A DNA stretch of 64,000 nucleotides from Tieghemiomyces parasiticus (Eukaryota > Kickxellomycota > Dimargaritomycetes > Dimargaritales > Dimargaritaceae), in contig JANBPT010000005.1 in assembly GCA_027575765.1 (NCBI GenBank), positions 1 through 64,000 on the forward strand, in the 5' to 3' direction. Below are positions 9,783 through 21,390 of this stretch, piece after piece. The position numbers and the translations under genes are program-made. Within the stretch, counting starts at the first letter, position 1. Every line of letters starts with the position of its first letter. The notes under the pieces were generated by a model. That model did not search any database. It saw only the letters and a program-made list of their open reading frames with translations, and was not told the origin of the DNA.

Positions 9783-12700
9783 GAGATGCTCCTCCTGGCA
9801 GCACCGGCCTTTAGTCACTGTTTTCTATTGACTATTGCCACACTTTCACTTTCCTTAAATTAAATTTGCTCCACTGAAAAGCAGCTTCACTAGACATGAC
9901 CTTTATACTTGGTGTAGTTTATGCCCAAACGGCCCAGTGGCCCTCTGACCCGGGGAAACGTTTCTCAGCCATGCCAATTTCCGGCACATAATTAATACAC
10001 CGCCTTTCAGTGTCCCTTGTCCTGTCTAGAATATCCTCCAAAACACTATTCCACCATACCACGGTACCTAAAAGTGACAGGGCATGTCACACCTCATAAA
10101 GCACGCCGCATTGTAGAACTTGCTGAGAGTTCGGGCTACCAGGCTGAGGAGCTGCTGACGGCAAAAGCTTTAGAAAGCAGTGCAGCAAAGAGATGGGACG
10201 GGTCTGCCACCATAATTACTCTCACTCTGCCGTCCCAACACGGTGGCACCGACAGGGACAGTCTACTGCAGAGTGCTAGTTAGACCACCCGATATTACCA
10301 CATTTTAAGTTATTGGACTACTCATACCCATTACGTATAAGGAACGAGCAATTCCATAAAAGGCCCATAACTTTCCTTCCCACTGTCATGTCCGTTTCGT
10401 GGCCAAGGTAATGGCTGCTATGGGTGAACTTCTAACCAACACGCTGATTTAGGCGCCTTTCTCATATAGAACTGCCCCCCGATCAGGAACCGGCACACCT
10501 GTGGTTATGCAAGCAGGATGACGATTTCATTATGCTGAGCAGTATTTGGGAACTCTGACCGGAGTGGCCTTGGTTAGTCAGCTGGTGGATAGTTTAGGGG
10601 CAATTATTACCAAGGCTGCCTACCATTCTCCCTCATTAGTTCTTCATAAGGAACTCTATTGGCCATAATGGGTTGGATGAAGAGAGCACCTATGCCTCTA
10701 CTCAGCGTTGGTTCTCCTCGCCCATCTACCTCGTTTAGTATCCTAGCCGGCCTCCTCTGTAATGGCAGCATGGTGACGTATTGGTGTCCCGACTCCATTA
10801 GGCTCTGTAGGCTCCCAAGCAGGGTAGGGCCTGCAACCTTCCGCCACCGGGACACGTACCTAGACCCAGCCAAGAGATTCCAGAAGTCGAATTACATCGC
10901 TTAATAGTCCACTGGACTTGCTGCCCTGTAAATAAAACTTGGAGATGGCTAACCTCACCGAATCGAGCTTCACCGGGTCATATAAATGGACAATGTACGG
11001 ATTTCTAGTACACGCCACATCAGTCTGCCGTACATATCACCATTACCTAACTACAACCCGTCACCTCCCTCTCTCACCACCCTCTATTAACATTGCCACT
11101 GCCACCACTATGCAGTCCCACACCACAACCACCACCTACGCCATCCCGCAGGCCGGCACTACCAATCCGAATGCCATGGGCACCGGGGTTTTCCCGCCTG
11201 CCGCACCACTGTGACGGCCAATTAATAGCCCGCGGCCACCAGCCTCATGGACAACGCTGCCACCACCCACACTGCTGCCTCCCCCAGGTCAGGTGGGCGG
11301 ACTCGCCCTGAAAGTCAAGGGCGGCATGACTAACATAATCAGTACCGTCGTGGGTAGCACCCACCTAAAGGTGCGCTGAATAGAAAACAAGCGGGACGGC
11401 CAGATTTGCCGCGAGGCCACCAAGAATGGGTAATCGTCAAGTAGTCACCAACGGTATGCCGTATACCTAGGCCGGTATGGTCTACAGCGGCCCCGTCCGC
11501 AACACCACTGCCAATGCCAAGGTGGGCGCCACGTTTCCTGCCAACCAGCGAACCCCGGGGCGGAACTTGCGCTGTACTTCCCGGTGTACATCGGTTTGTA
11601 TACTTTTTCTAGTATGTATTATATGGTCAATCCTATTTACCGAGTTCCCCTATGCTGTCCAATGTCGCAGCCATTAATAGCGACCAGCAAAGGTGTAAAG
11701 ATTGAATGCTGCCTTCTCACTGACTATGATCGTTCCTTGCTTCCCGTATAAACTCCCTATATCTAGTCAAGCCGGTCGCTTAATATGTAGTGCGAGGGTT
11801 GCAGTTGACGTCTCAGAGTTTAACCTCATCTATAGAGCCTAGCCCTTTCGGGTTTGGTAAGCCACCTCTTAAACCTCTTGGCTTCGGCTAGACCACTTTT
11901 TGCAGTCCAGCCTATATGTTTCCCATTTGTCACGATGCTGAAATCCATGCGCCTTAACCCCAGCCTGGCCTTGATTTCTGAGCCCAACACACACGCAGGT
12001 CCCTGTTGGCCATTAGTGTTTTCAAGCCTGGGGAGATAAGGAAATCTGTTCTGAACACACTGTCACCTTATGCCTTTCCTCATATGTAACCTCCTGCGCA
12101 ACAACTTGGTACGCAACGTTGTCAACCGCTCACCTTCTCCCCCTCCCCCTACAGCCTCGCCAACCTCGGAAACGCGATAGAAAATCTCATGTGGTAAACT
12201 GTGTAGAGCCCAGTGGATATTTGCTGGACCCCATACCCGCTAATGACGCAATCAAAGTCTACCTTTACGATTCACCCACCGTCTATGACCAGCCGCTAGG
12301 ATTGGTTTCTCCGACCAGGTACGCTAAGGCCAGCTGGGGGTGAAATATCATCAGGCTTCGCCTTAAGTAGTGATATGCTTGCCTTGGCTCCAGATTAGAT
12401 ATCTCTTGCCAAGCTGCTCAACCTGTTGGTCATTACTTTACTCGTGAAACTAATCGAGTGAAGCTGGCCCAAAATAAAAAGCATTGTAATTGATCACGCT
12501 TGTAAGTGTACCCATCAAAAAAATCAATGTGTTCGAGAGGGCGGCGTGGGTTGGAAAAGTCAAGTTGGCAGGGTGTCATTCCCGCCTTAGAAATACAGGC
12601 ACTGGCCATTACGCGGAAAGGCGGGGCATATTTGACGGGCCAGAGGGGGCTAGTGCGCGATGCGCCTGCCCCGCCTCGCGACGATGCACCACGTTGCCAT

Positions 12701-12894
12701 CCCCCTCATTCATCGGCAACACGCTCCCTTTTACGACCCACAACACGTCCTTCCGCACCATCCTTAGAGCCTATTTGAATCCTTACTGTCCCTTCGTGAA
12801 ACTTTTCGCCTTTATTTTTTAGACCGTCAACAATCGCCCAGAGCCTGCCATTACCACATCCAAGTTCTGACCGTCATTTACCCAACCTTACGCC
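9783..12894. other. 3.1-kb decayed region between secreted gene and PRP17
   Basis: No intact gene. There are protein-like fragments without starts or coherent splice sites. One is a plus-strand stretch at about 10050-10280 with HKARRIVELAESSGYQAEEL; another is the possible CsbD-like relic at 11110-11552. An AATAAA occurs near 10931. The last few hundred bases before 12895 are the likely PRP17 promoter, which is pyrimidine-rich and has no TATA box that I can see. Confidence 0.5.
11110..11552 (+). pseudogene. possible CsbD-like stress-protein pseudogene
   Basis: From 11284 the frame reads GLALKVKGGMTNIISTVVGS, then a stop (TGA 11377-11379), then ENKRDGQICREATKNG and another stop (TAA 11431-11433). 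In a shifted frame from 11474 it reads GMVYSGPVRNTTANAKVGA. This resembles the repeated CsbD-like unit of fungal proteins: a glycine-rich helix with a VKG...GN/GS turn, then an E..K..G.....A helix, with a G-M-V start to the second unit. An upstream frame from the ATG at 11110 (Thr/Pro-rich) could be the former N-terminus. Two in-frame stops and a frameshift mark it as broken. The match is from memory of the family pattern and could be chance. Confidence 0.35.
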
Positions 12895-14631
12895 ATGAGC
12901 CAAGACCAACCATCGAGAGTTGACCCGTCAAAGACTGCGACCCCAACGTCGACTTCGGCTAAACCAGCGCCTCAGCCGACGGCTGTAGTCCGACCACCCT
13001 TCACTTTCAATCCGGCCCCCTTGCCGACATGGATCACAACTTTGACTCCCTTCAGCGCCCCGAAGCCGTCGGCCGCGGTGGAGCCCTACGCCCCCGTGGT
13101 CGGGCCAGCCAACCCGCAACGATCGAACGCGCTAGCTCAGTACGACCTCAAGCCTAACGTTTTGACGGGCCACGTCAACCGGGACACCTTCTCGGAATTC
13201 ACCTTCCGGCAAGAGGAGCGCCAATTCCGGCGAACGGGTGTCGCCCACGACCCGAGTCTTATCGGTAACGACGCGGCCGGGATTCCAAGTGCCGCCGACC
13301 AGTTGGTTCACGCCCATCACCGCCTGACCAACGCCAACACGGCCGCCGCGACCGCGGAGCTGGAAGGGCTGAGCGACCGAGCACGTGGAGAGGCCAAAAA
13401 GAAAGCGCGACTGCCTAAAGGCGACCCCGGCGTGTTTGAAGGCGAGGACGCGTACCGGGGACCCTGGGCCGGCTACCGACACGAAACGATCGGTCAGAAG
13501 GTGGGGCTGACTACGGAACAAACAACGGGGGCCGCCGTCGAGAGCGCACCCAGCCAGGCCGTCGGAAAGCGAACCAAGGTGATTCAGCCCGGCGAGGAAA
13601 CCTCCGTGTTCCACGGCAAGGAGGAGCGGGATTACCAAGGTCGCACCTACATACACGTGCCCACGGATCTGGACCACCTCAAGCTCACAGGCCCGCCGGG
13701 CGAGCAGGTCTGCTACGTTCCCAAACGGTTGGTGCACACTTGGTCGGGCCATGGCAAGGGAGTATCCGCCATCCGCTTCTTCCCCAACTCGGGTCACCTC
13801 CTCCTCTCCTCCAGTATGGACGGCCGGGTCAAGTTGTGGGACGTTTACCACCAGCGGCGCTGCCTGCGGACCTTCGTGGGCCACAACAAGGCTGTGCGTG
13901 ACATAACGTTTTCCAACGACGGTCGGCGGTTCCTGAGTGCCGGTTACGACCGTTACATCAAACTGTGGGACACGGAGACGGGTCAGTGCCTGAGCTCCTT
14001 CGCCGTCGGCGCAGTTCCCTATTGCGTCACGTTCCACCCGGATGACGATAAGCAGAATGTGTTCTTGGCCGGATGTTCCAACAAAAAGATCATGCAGTAC
14101 GACACGGACACGGGTGCCGCGGTCCAGGAGTACAATCAGCACGTAGATGCCGTCAACACCGTCACCTTCGTGGACCAGGGCCGACGATTCGTGAGCACGT
14201 CGGACGACAAGTCCATGCGGGTCTGGGAGTACGGCATTCCCATCGTCATTAAACTCCTGGCCGAGCCCGATATGCACTCGTTGCCCGCCGTCACGCTGAG
14301 CCCGAACCACAAGCACCTGGCCTGCCAGTCCCTCGACAACCGCATCGTGATCTTCCAGGCCGGTGAAAAGGTCAGATTGAACCCCAAAAAGTCCTTCACG
14401 GGTCACCTGGTGGCTGGGTACGCCTGTCAGCCCAACTTTTCACCCGACGGCCGCTTCGTACTATCGGGCGACGCAGAAGGATACCTGTGGTTCTGGCAGT
14501 GGAAGTCGGGTCGCCGGATCGAAAAAATTAAGGCCCACGACGACGTGGTCATCGGATGCGCTTGGCATCCCCAGGAGACATCCAAAGTGGCGACCTGCAG
14601 TTGGGACGGGCTCATCAAGTACTGGGACTAG
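12895..14631 (+). CDS. PRP17: pre-mRNA processing factor PRP17/CDC40 (WD40)
   Basis: Intronless 578-residue frame; the ATG at 12895 begins a run of strong coding bias. The N-terminal 280 residues are Pro/Ala-rich at first. They then carry the conserved PRP17 linker: NALAQYDLKPNVLTGHV, the FEGEDAYRGPWAGY block and FHGKEERDYQGRTYIHVP. From about residue 284 to the end there are seven WD40 repeats, starting with GHGKGVSAIRFFPNSGHLLL and ending with CSWDGLIKYWD. This is the full length and order of the family. PRP17 is a nuclear splicing factor of the NTC-associated group that acts around the second catalytic step; its yeast name CDC40 reflects cell-cycle defects in mutants. Function here is by homology. 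A long antisense frame (13132-14406) is a codon-bias shadow. Confidence 0.95.
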   Translation: MSQDQPSRVDPSKTATPTSTSAKPAPQPTAVVRPPFTFNPAPLPTWITTLTPFSAPKPSAAVEPYAPVVGPANPQRSNALAQYDLKPNVLTGHVNRDTFSEFTFRQEERQFRRTGVAHDPSLIGNDAAGIPSAADQLVHAHHRLTNANTAAATAELEGLSDRARGEAKKKARLPKGDPGVFEGEDAYRGPWAGYRHETIGQKVGLTTEQTTGAAVESAPSQAVGKRTKVIQPGEETSVFHGKEERDYQGRTYIHVPTDLDHLKLTGPPGEQVCYVPKRLVHTWSGHGKGVSAIRFFPNSGHLLLSSSMDGRVKLWDVYHQRRCLRTFVGHNKAVRDITFSNDGRRFLSAGYDRYIKLWDTETGQCLSSFAVGAVPYCVTFHPDDDKQNVFLAGCSNKKIMQYDTDTGAAVQEYNQHVDAVNTVTFVDQGRRFVSTSDDKSMRVWEYGIPIVIKLLAEPDMHSLPAVTLSPNHKHLACQSLDNRIVIFQAGEKVRLNPKKSFTGHLVAGYACQPNFSPDGRFVLSGDAEGYLWFWQWKSGRRIEKIKAHDDVVIGCAWHPQETSKVATCSWDGLIKYWD

Positions 14632-17600
14632 ATGTCAGGTTCGGCCGCTCTCTCTCTCTCTCTCGCTCTCCCTTCGGTTTCTCGGAAAAAGTCCGAGAGG
14701 AGGGGGAGGTCGTTTCCCTCGTCTAATATAAAGTAAAGAATTGCACAAATTAACTTCAAAAATGTTTCTTACTCGACGTTCATTACCTCCCATAAGCGGC
14801 TTATCGGTCAGCCCGGCGGTGACCGAGCCGGGGTTGGTGTCATTATCCCAATGGAGTAAGTGCGACATTGCGTCACAAGGGGGGACTGCGGACTTCAAAC
14901 CCCCCTGAAGAAGTTTGCCTCAGATTACCAGTGCCATTGCCTTAGCGCCTGGCTCGAGCAATTTGTACAAACTATGCACCAAGTGAATTGCCTGTGGTAG
15001 GGTAGGAGAGCCGCAAAGCCAAGTGTCTTAGAAGTGTATTATCCGGTAGAGTATTATGAAAATCGTTGGCGGGGCGCCAAGCGGCCTGCGGCTTTAGCCT
15101 TGTAGGTGAGTTGGCCAATGAGAGTGTGGACGTGTCAAGGTGCGACTACCACGATAACCAACTTGATTCCTCGGTTACTACGTAGGGCGAGGGCCTCCAT
15201 AGCGAGGCACTGCTACTCCAATTATAGCAGCTGGTATGTCACAGGAAAATCGATGCAAAGTGGTCTCTATGGATTGAAATAGCAAAAAGGAGCAGGACCC
15301 AGCAGGTGGTATCGGTAATGCGGCCAGGGGCAGAAAGGGGCCGCAGGTGATCAAGGCGGGGAGTTCACCTTCAGAATCCACGTCAGGCACCCGCTGTCCC
15401 AATATCTCCCGGCTTTCCGAGGCCGTGGCGAGGCATGGCTGGCCGGCAGCGTTTTGCTTTCATTATTAGAGAAAAACCGGGCGGAATCAGATGGCCAACC
15501 TCAGCAGCCTGGGTCAGTACTAAACTGATGTGCCAAATTAGGCGCCATCCTGGATCGGCTTCAGGATGACCAGTAGACTCCTCAGGGAACGCTGACCCAC
15601 ATCAGGTCATATGGTAGACGTGACGAAGTGGCAGGGGTGGCGGTGGGTTCAGCTCGATTGCCATACAGCGAAAGCCACTAGGCAGGTTGATTGATGGGAT
15701 AGGTGACCGCACCTCTAGTCACTGGGTCACAGCGGTGGTCCGTGGCCAGGGGCAAGTGCTCACCTCCCACCCCAGCCCACTGTCGCGTGCAGCAGCTTAG
15801 GCCGAGTGAAGGGGCGCGGGTGTTGCGATTGGCGTCCATTACGCCCGATGATCCCCTGGCTTTGTGGCACAGGTTATCCTGAATGCTCGGCAGCGGTCAT
15901 GGTGAATTAGCCGCTGCCCGCCCACCCGATGGCAGAGAGCCGATATCCCAAGCTACAGGCCCACCAAGTCGGACTGAATACACGAAGGGAGGGAGAAGCA
16001 GACGGCGAGGTCCGTAGGAATGCCCCTGCGCCGGTAGAGCGCTGGGAGCTGGGGCCTTGCCAGCCTACCTTTCGAGGCGAATGTGGCGCGGCGTGGTGAC
16101 ACACCGCCCGACCCTTGGGGGCGGCGATGACACCGGGTCAGAGGTTGGTAAGGGGGCGCGAAGGGGACTCTGCCCCAACCGCAGGTCAGGCGGTTGCCTA
16201 GCCGCGAGGCCGCTAGGTGGGTAGGGAAGGGGGGGTGGTCAGGTGATGCGCTCTAATGCCGGGCTACCCGACGACGTCGTCGCCCGATGGCCCTCCCACG
16301 GCAAGGAATGGCAGTCTATGAAGGTGCTGCTCCGTCCTGGCCCATGGGCCGCCGACTCCTGGGCCTAGGCATCGGCGGCGACGGACATGACACTAACGGG
16401 GGAGAATACAGCTAAATTTCTGTTCAGAACCTCGGTCCGGCACGGGCTTTCGTGCTGGATACGATGCGGAAGGCCCCTTCCTAGTGTAGCTGGGTAGGCA
16501 TCGTCTGCAGGTCGACGGTACCAGCGATCCCCAACCGATCGACGGGCACTGCTGGCGCGGTGGGCGCGGGAGGTCTAATAAGCGCCACTGCGGTAGGGCG
16601 ATGGCCGAGGGTGACAGGCACTGGAACCTGTAAATCCCACCTCCAATAGCCCAGGGCTCTGCTCTGTTCCAGCACCACCGTAGAAGCAGTAGACTGATGG
16701 CAGTGACCGGACGGAGAGAGAGACCCCGTCCGGGTGCCCCAGGAGGCACCAGCAGTCGTCGAACCGGGTCCATCGTCCACGGAGCGTGGCGTGCACCGTC
16801 GGGCTTCTGGACCACCAGGTTGTCCAGTGCCGCAGCGGCAATCCTGGGACTGAACAAGGCCCCGGCTGCTGGTCGTCCGCCCCACCTGGCGAGGCCCGGC
16901 TCTCCCACCTCCCTGTGGCCCACTAGAGCGGCCCGACCAACGGAAGGAGCCCCCCCCGCCCCTCGATAAACCCCGTGCCCACGCCGCATTCCCTTCTATG
17001 TGTCGCGAAGAGGTGGGCGAGTCGGCCACGGTACATACACAGGGTGCCGCAGTCGGTGGCGCCTACCCGGTGTTCTGGCCTCGGCCGCTCGCTTCCCCTT
17101 TATACGCTGGATAAATGCGGCGGGGGGGTAGAACAGCCAGGGCGAGGCTAGCAATAGGCAGCTAGGCTACCTAAACAAGCAGGCCATGTGTGGCCGAATA
17201 TTACCTACTGCATTGGGCCTTTTTCTCGCCCTTGCGTCACCCCCTCCCTGTCGACCCGATTTCCCAGTGCATGCAGGCCGGGGCTCAGGACAGATTGGCA
17301 GTAGAGAGGGAAGGAAATTCCAGGGTCCAGTATAAATATTCGCGCACCGCCCCTCACACCCATGTACTGCCTGTATTTCAGATCCTGCCCCCAGCCAATA
17401 CTATCTGCCTACTACCATTCTATCCCACTGTTGTCTTGTACTCCTAACTAATTCGTTTTGTACCTGGCTCTAGCCACTTGCTCTCGTACGTGCGTTACCG
17501 TAGCGACCATTCCTGCCACTTGTACCATACCATTCCAGGTTGGATTTCTCAGTAGGTAAGCCTGTCAGGCTGAGCCGTTAAGAAGCCACCTGCCCCAGTG

Positions 17601-20600
17601 GCCTAGTCAGGGCTGAGCCACCCGACTCGGCGCTCTACAGCCGCGAGGGAGAGCCGGGGGTTTAAAATGCTGTGCCTGTTTACATGGTGCTGCTCATGTG
17701 GGGGCTGGTAGCAATACAGGCGGGGAGGGAGAGCAGACAGCAGATCTCTTCGCCTTCTTGCCCCAACCGGCCGGTCCAGGGCTTCAAAGCCACATTTCCC
17801 CCCCCCCTCGGGCTTGCCCCAACAGTTTTCGTGCATATATGGAGGCCATCGGGTAGGCCTCTCCCTCCCCCTTGAGCACTTTCTTGCTACTACGTGTCCT
17901 TGCCCATGGCCCCCACTGCCGCACTACACGCGGGCTTCCCCCGTCTCCCCTTCTCCACCATTACCTCTGGAATGTAGGCGCCTCCCCTCTCCGTGGACTG
18001 ACCCGTGTGCTAGGTGGGGGACGAAGGAGGGGTGCGGTGCCGGTGTGGAAAAATACGTGTATTGGCCCTAGAATGAGAGGAAATTGCACCAGTCAACTGA
18101 TGGCACGGCTTAGTGTACTAACCTCCTCACCGTGTCTCTTCGTTCCTTGGCTTTATGATGGATTCGGTCACTCCTTAAATTGGTCGTACCCGCATCTCGA
18201 CCCCGGCACAACCTTTACTGTCGCAGCCTTTCCTCTCTCTTTCCCCTATCACGCCCGACGCCCATACGTCTCAGCAGCCCCCTCCTTCCCCCGCTGCACT
18301 GCCGTGGTCCCGTGGTCCAACAGCGAACCAAAGGATTGTCGCCCAGCTGGTAAGCCCAAGCGTGGTCCACGTTTAGACCCCTTCCCACCTGCCACCCGCC
18401 ATCGAGGGTGTAAGCACGGGAGAGCCTTTCCTGAGGGACCAGGCTATCGGACAGCCCTCTCGCCTCTCCTGCCTTCGACCGAGGTCGTCCCTTACCCTTC
18501 TCCTGTCCCACCTCCACTCTGGAATTCTACCGACCACTTTGCAATCCCGACCCACCTTGGTGCCATTCTAACCTCACGTCTACCATCCACGGCATCCTAA
18601 CGGTTGTTCCATCGCGGCCGACCAATCCCGAACCAGGCATTTTTGGTGACGTCGGCTAGTCCATCGATCTAGATCGCCAATCGCTCGAAGCCATTGCTAT
18701 ACTCTATAGGTAAGTCTTGGATCTCGTTAGGTGTGGCAGGGGGCTCCACAGAGACTTGCGGCCCGTCGGGAACGATACTCCGATGTCTGGTCGTCTCCGT
18801 TGGCCTTCATACTCCGACATATTTCCTAGTTTGTGCCGGTTAGGGCTGCTGTGTGGTAGAGGGTAGGGGTCGGGAGGGGGCAGAGCGCTGGCCCTGGTTA
18901 CGGCGCGAGGGTGGAAAAGCGGACACTCCTTTGGGCGACCGGACCTAGCACTCGCCTCCGTGGGAATCTAGCCAGTGTGGAGGCGTCGGATAACGAGCAG
19001 GGGGGGGTGTGGTGATTCGGCAGGGGGGAGGTGGGGTCAGACCGCTGTGATCGTGGAGGAGGGGTATCTGTGAGGTTACTCGGAGACTAAATGGTCCCAG
19101 GGAAACATATCCCGGCGGTGCGAGTGTCTGCTCCCCATGTCATGCCCTTCTTCGAGACCTTACTGTGTAGAGTTCCACTCTCCCCCAGCCCGCCCCACAG
19201 GCCAATCGCCGAAAGGGTGTGGGACAGCGCACCCTCCGTCTTGATGCTGTCCTTCCCTGAACTGAGTGAGGTTGACCCTGGATGGCGTCGAATGAGTACG
19301 GGAAAGAAGAGGCCCTGTCCGATCCGCTACAGCAAAGGAAGAGGAGGGACAGGGTGGGGTACCGTTTCACTGTTGACAAATCCACCGGCGGTCCTTCCGT
19401 TTGAGCGGAGTGGGACATTCCCGACCATGGGCTCTACCCTGCGGCCACTTCCACGTACTTGTGATGCCCTCTGGTGCGTGTCAGGCAGGCTGGCACGGCT
19501 CCTTACCCTTCCACCGCTCTATACCCCGCAGCAGATAATTTAGAACTCGTAGCATCAAGATGGTGGGGGGGGGAGATTGTCGCTTCCCCGTTACATTACA
19601 GCATCGATCGGCATTATCGTACCTGAGGTCTGGGAGCCTCGCCACCCCTAGCTTTCCATTTTCATACCCCCCCTTCCTCCTGCCCAATGGGCCCTGATGG
19701 GAGTGGCGTAGCAGGTGCTTATAGTAGGTTGCGGTGCGGCGAAGAGGAGGTGTTGGATGGTGCTCCGCCGGGGACAAGGTGGAGCTAGCCAGTATCCCCA
19801 GACATTCCCCTCCCCCTTCAGAGCTTCCGTCGTGGCGCCGGTCTGTGCGGGCAATTAGGAGCCGAGTACGGCGACCTAGCGCGTTTTAGGTGGGCGAGAG
19901 GAGGGAGTGTCGCGCGTGCCTTGACCTAGGATCGTTTCAATGTCGTCCAGGTTGGCCATGGGTGACAACCCTCCTGGTGGGGAGGGTGAGGCAGTGGTTG
20001 GTGGGTCGGTGACGATGGCAGTTGGTGGCTGGCAGGTCCACGGTGTAGAGGTCAGGGCGCGCGGCCTTCGTGTCATAGCAACAGGCAACCTCTATTCCCT
20101 CACGCCTTCTTCCGTTCTGTTACCTCCCCCCTTCCACCGCCTAGCCACACTCTCTCTCCACCCAAGTGCCCCTCGCGTTATTGCGAATTCATACGGATCG
20201 GTGCCCCATCCTCCTTCTTCCATCACTCGCTCCTACTTCTATAACCCGTGGCCACGCGGCGGTTTCTTACGTCGCCTCCCACCCACCCACTCCGTCTCCC
20301 CCCAAAGCCCCGCTGACCACCGGCCCTAGCTGACCCCAGCATCTTTAACCCTCTCATCGCGCGCACCCCAGTTGCACCGTGCTCACCCATCTCGTACATC
20401 TTTTACTCTTTTCCCATCCCCATCACCTTTATCTCATCGCCCGTGTGGCAATTCGCTTGTTCCGATCCGTGTTCCGGCTCCCATCCGCCTTCCACCGCCC
20501 GCGTTTCTCTTTCTCCAGCTTAATCTCAGCTCTTCACATATTCCTTCTGACAAGGTACTTAACCAGAGCTACACACGCGACCATGTACGCCACCAGTCTC

Positions 20601-21390
20601 TGGTAGGACGTTTTATTTCTGGCATCCTTCGTGCAACGGGGTAGAAGGGAGGATGTAGTATTGACTGATAGGCTCTGGGGCCCGGCCTCCGCGCTTTCTC
20701 TCTCTCTCGCTCCTAGCTCACATCCCTGGATCCTTGCGCTGGCATAGTAGCCACCAGGATCGGCGCATCTGCTATCCCCCTACCCACATCGACCAGGCTC
20801 CCTGGAAAGAAGCGGCGGCCGGGACTCATGTGGCCACGCGGTCCCTGCTCTCACAACACAGCACCTTCCACTGGTATTATTATCGGTGTACGTATACTAA
20901 GTAATATTCTGTTTTTATTTCCCACCCTGCCACGGCTACCCTCGTTGCCCACCTCCCGCCAGCTCAATCCCCGACACTCCGCGGATAACGATCCTCCCGA
21001 CCCCCCAAGCCTCATTCTCTGGTAGGAATATCCTGGTAAGCAACTCTCTTCATTTTTGAGGCTATCGTATTTAGTTCAGCGCCAACAGGATGCCCGGGAA
21101 ACTCCTCCCCCCATCCGCGGACTGCCGGTTAGCTCAATCGCCGCTAGGTGTCATCAGACTCTCTTTACCATAGCACCCCCCTCCAGTCTGTAGAAGAGCA
21201 GGTGCAAGGTAGTCTGATGGAGGGCCGCCCATCCGAACCCCAGCGCCGACCGTGCCCCTCCCCTGTAACGGTGGATTGTACAGTACCTAACTTGACGTGT
21301 CTCCCAACCTCTGCCCCTGCTCAATTTAATGTACCCCTCAGTAGCAGCCCGACCCCGTATCTACCCTTCTTTTTTTCAACATAGCCGACC
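14632..21390. other. 6.8-kb GC-rich gene desert
   Basis: Begins with a CT microsatellite (14648-14664) just after the PRP17 stop. The remainder is unusually GC-rich non-coding DNA with repeated C or G homopolymers, for example near 17800, 19010 and 19562, and long pyrimidine-rich stretches at 20.1-21.4 kb that probably include the GSK3 promoter and leader. Frames of up to 240 codons exist (17872-18600 plus, 16393-16989 minus). They overlap frames on both strands, lack family motifs, and mostly lack ATG starts. I support no gene here. Confidence 0.55.
14648..14664 (+). repeat. CT dinucleotide microsatellite
   Basis: 17 bases of uninterrupted CT repeat, with further CT units to 14672, 16 bases past the PRP17 stop codon, so probably within its 3' UTR. 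Confidence 0.85.

Noticed and set aside
13132..14406. 424-codon minus-strand frame
   Set aside because: It lies fully antisense to PRP17, starts outside a convincing context and has no motif. It reflects the GC-biased third positions of the real gene.
16393..16989. 198-codon minus-strand frame, with further overlapping frames on both strands
   Set aside because: Arg/Gly/Pro-rich translation typical of random GC-rich DNA. Overlapping frames of similar length exist on both strands; no domain or splice logic.
17872..18600. 242-codon plus-strand frame
   Set aside because: Begins at a non-ATG codon and is low-complexity Pro/Ser/Arg-rich; no family motif, and other frames are equally open in places.
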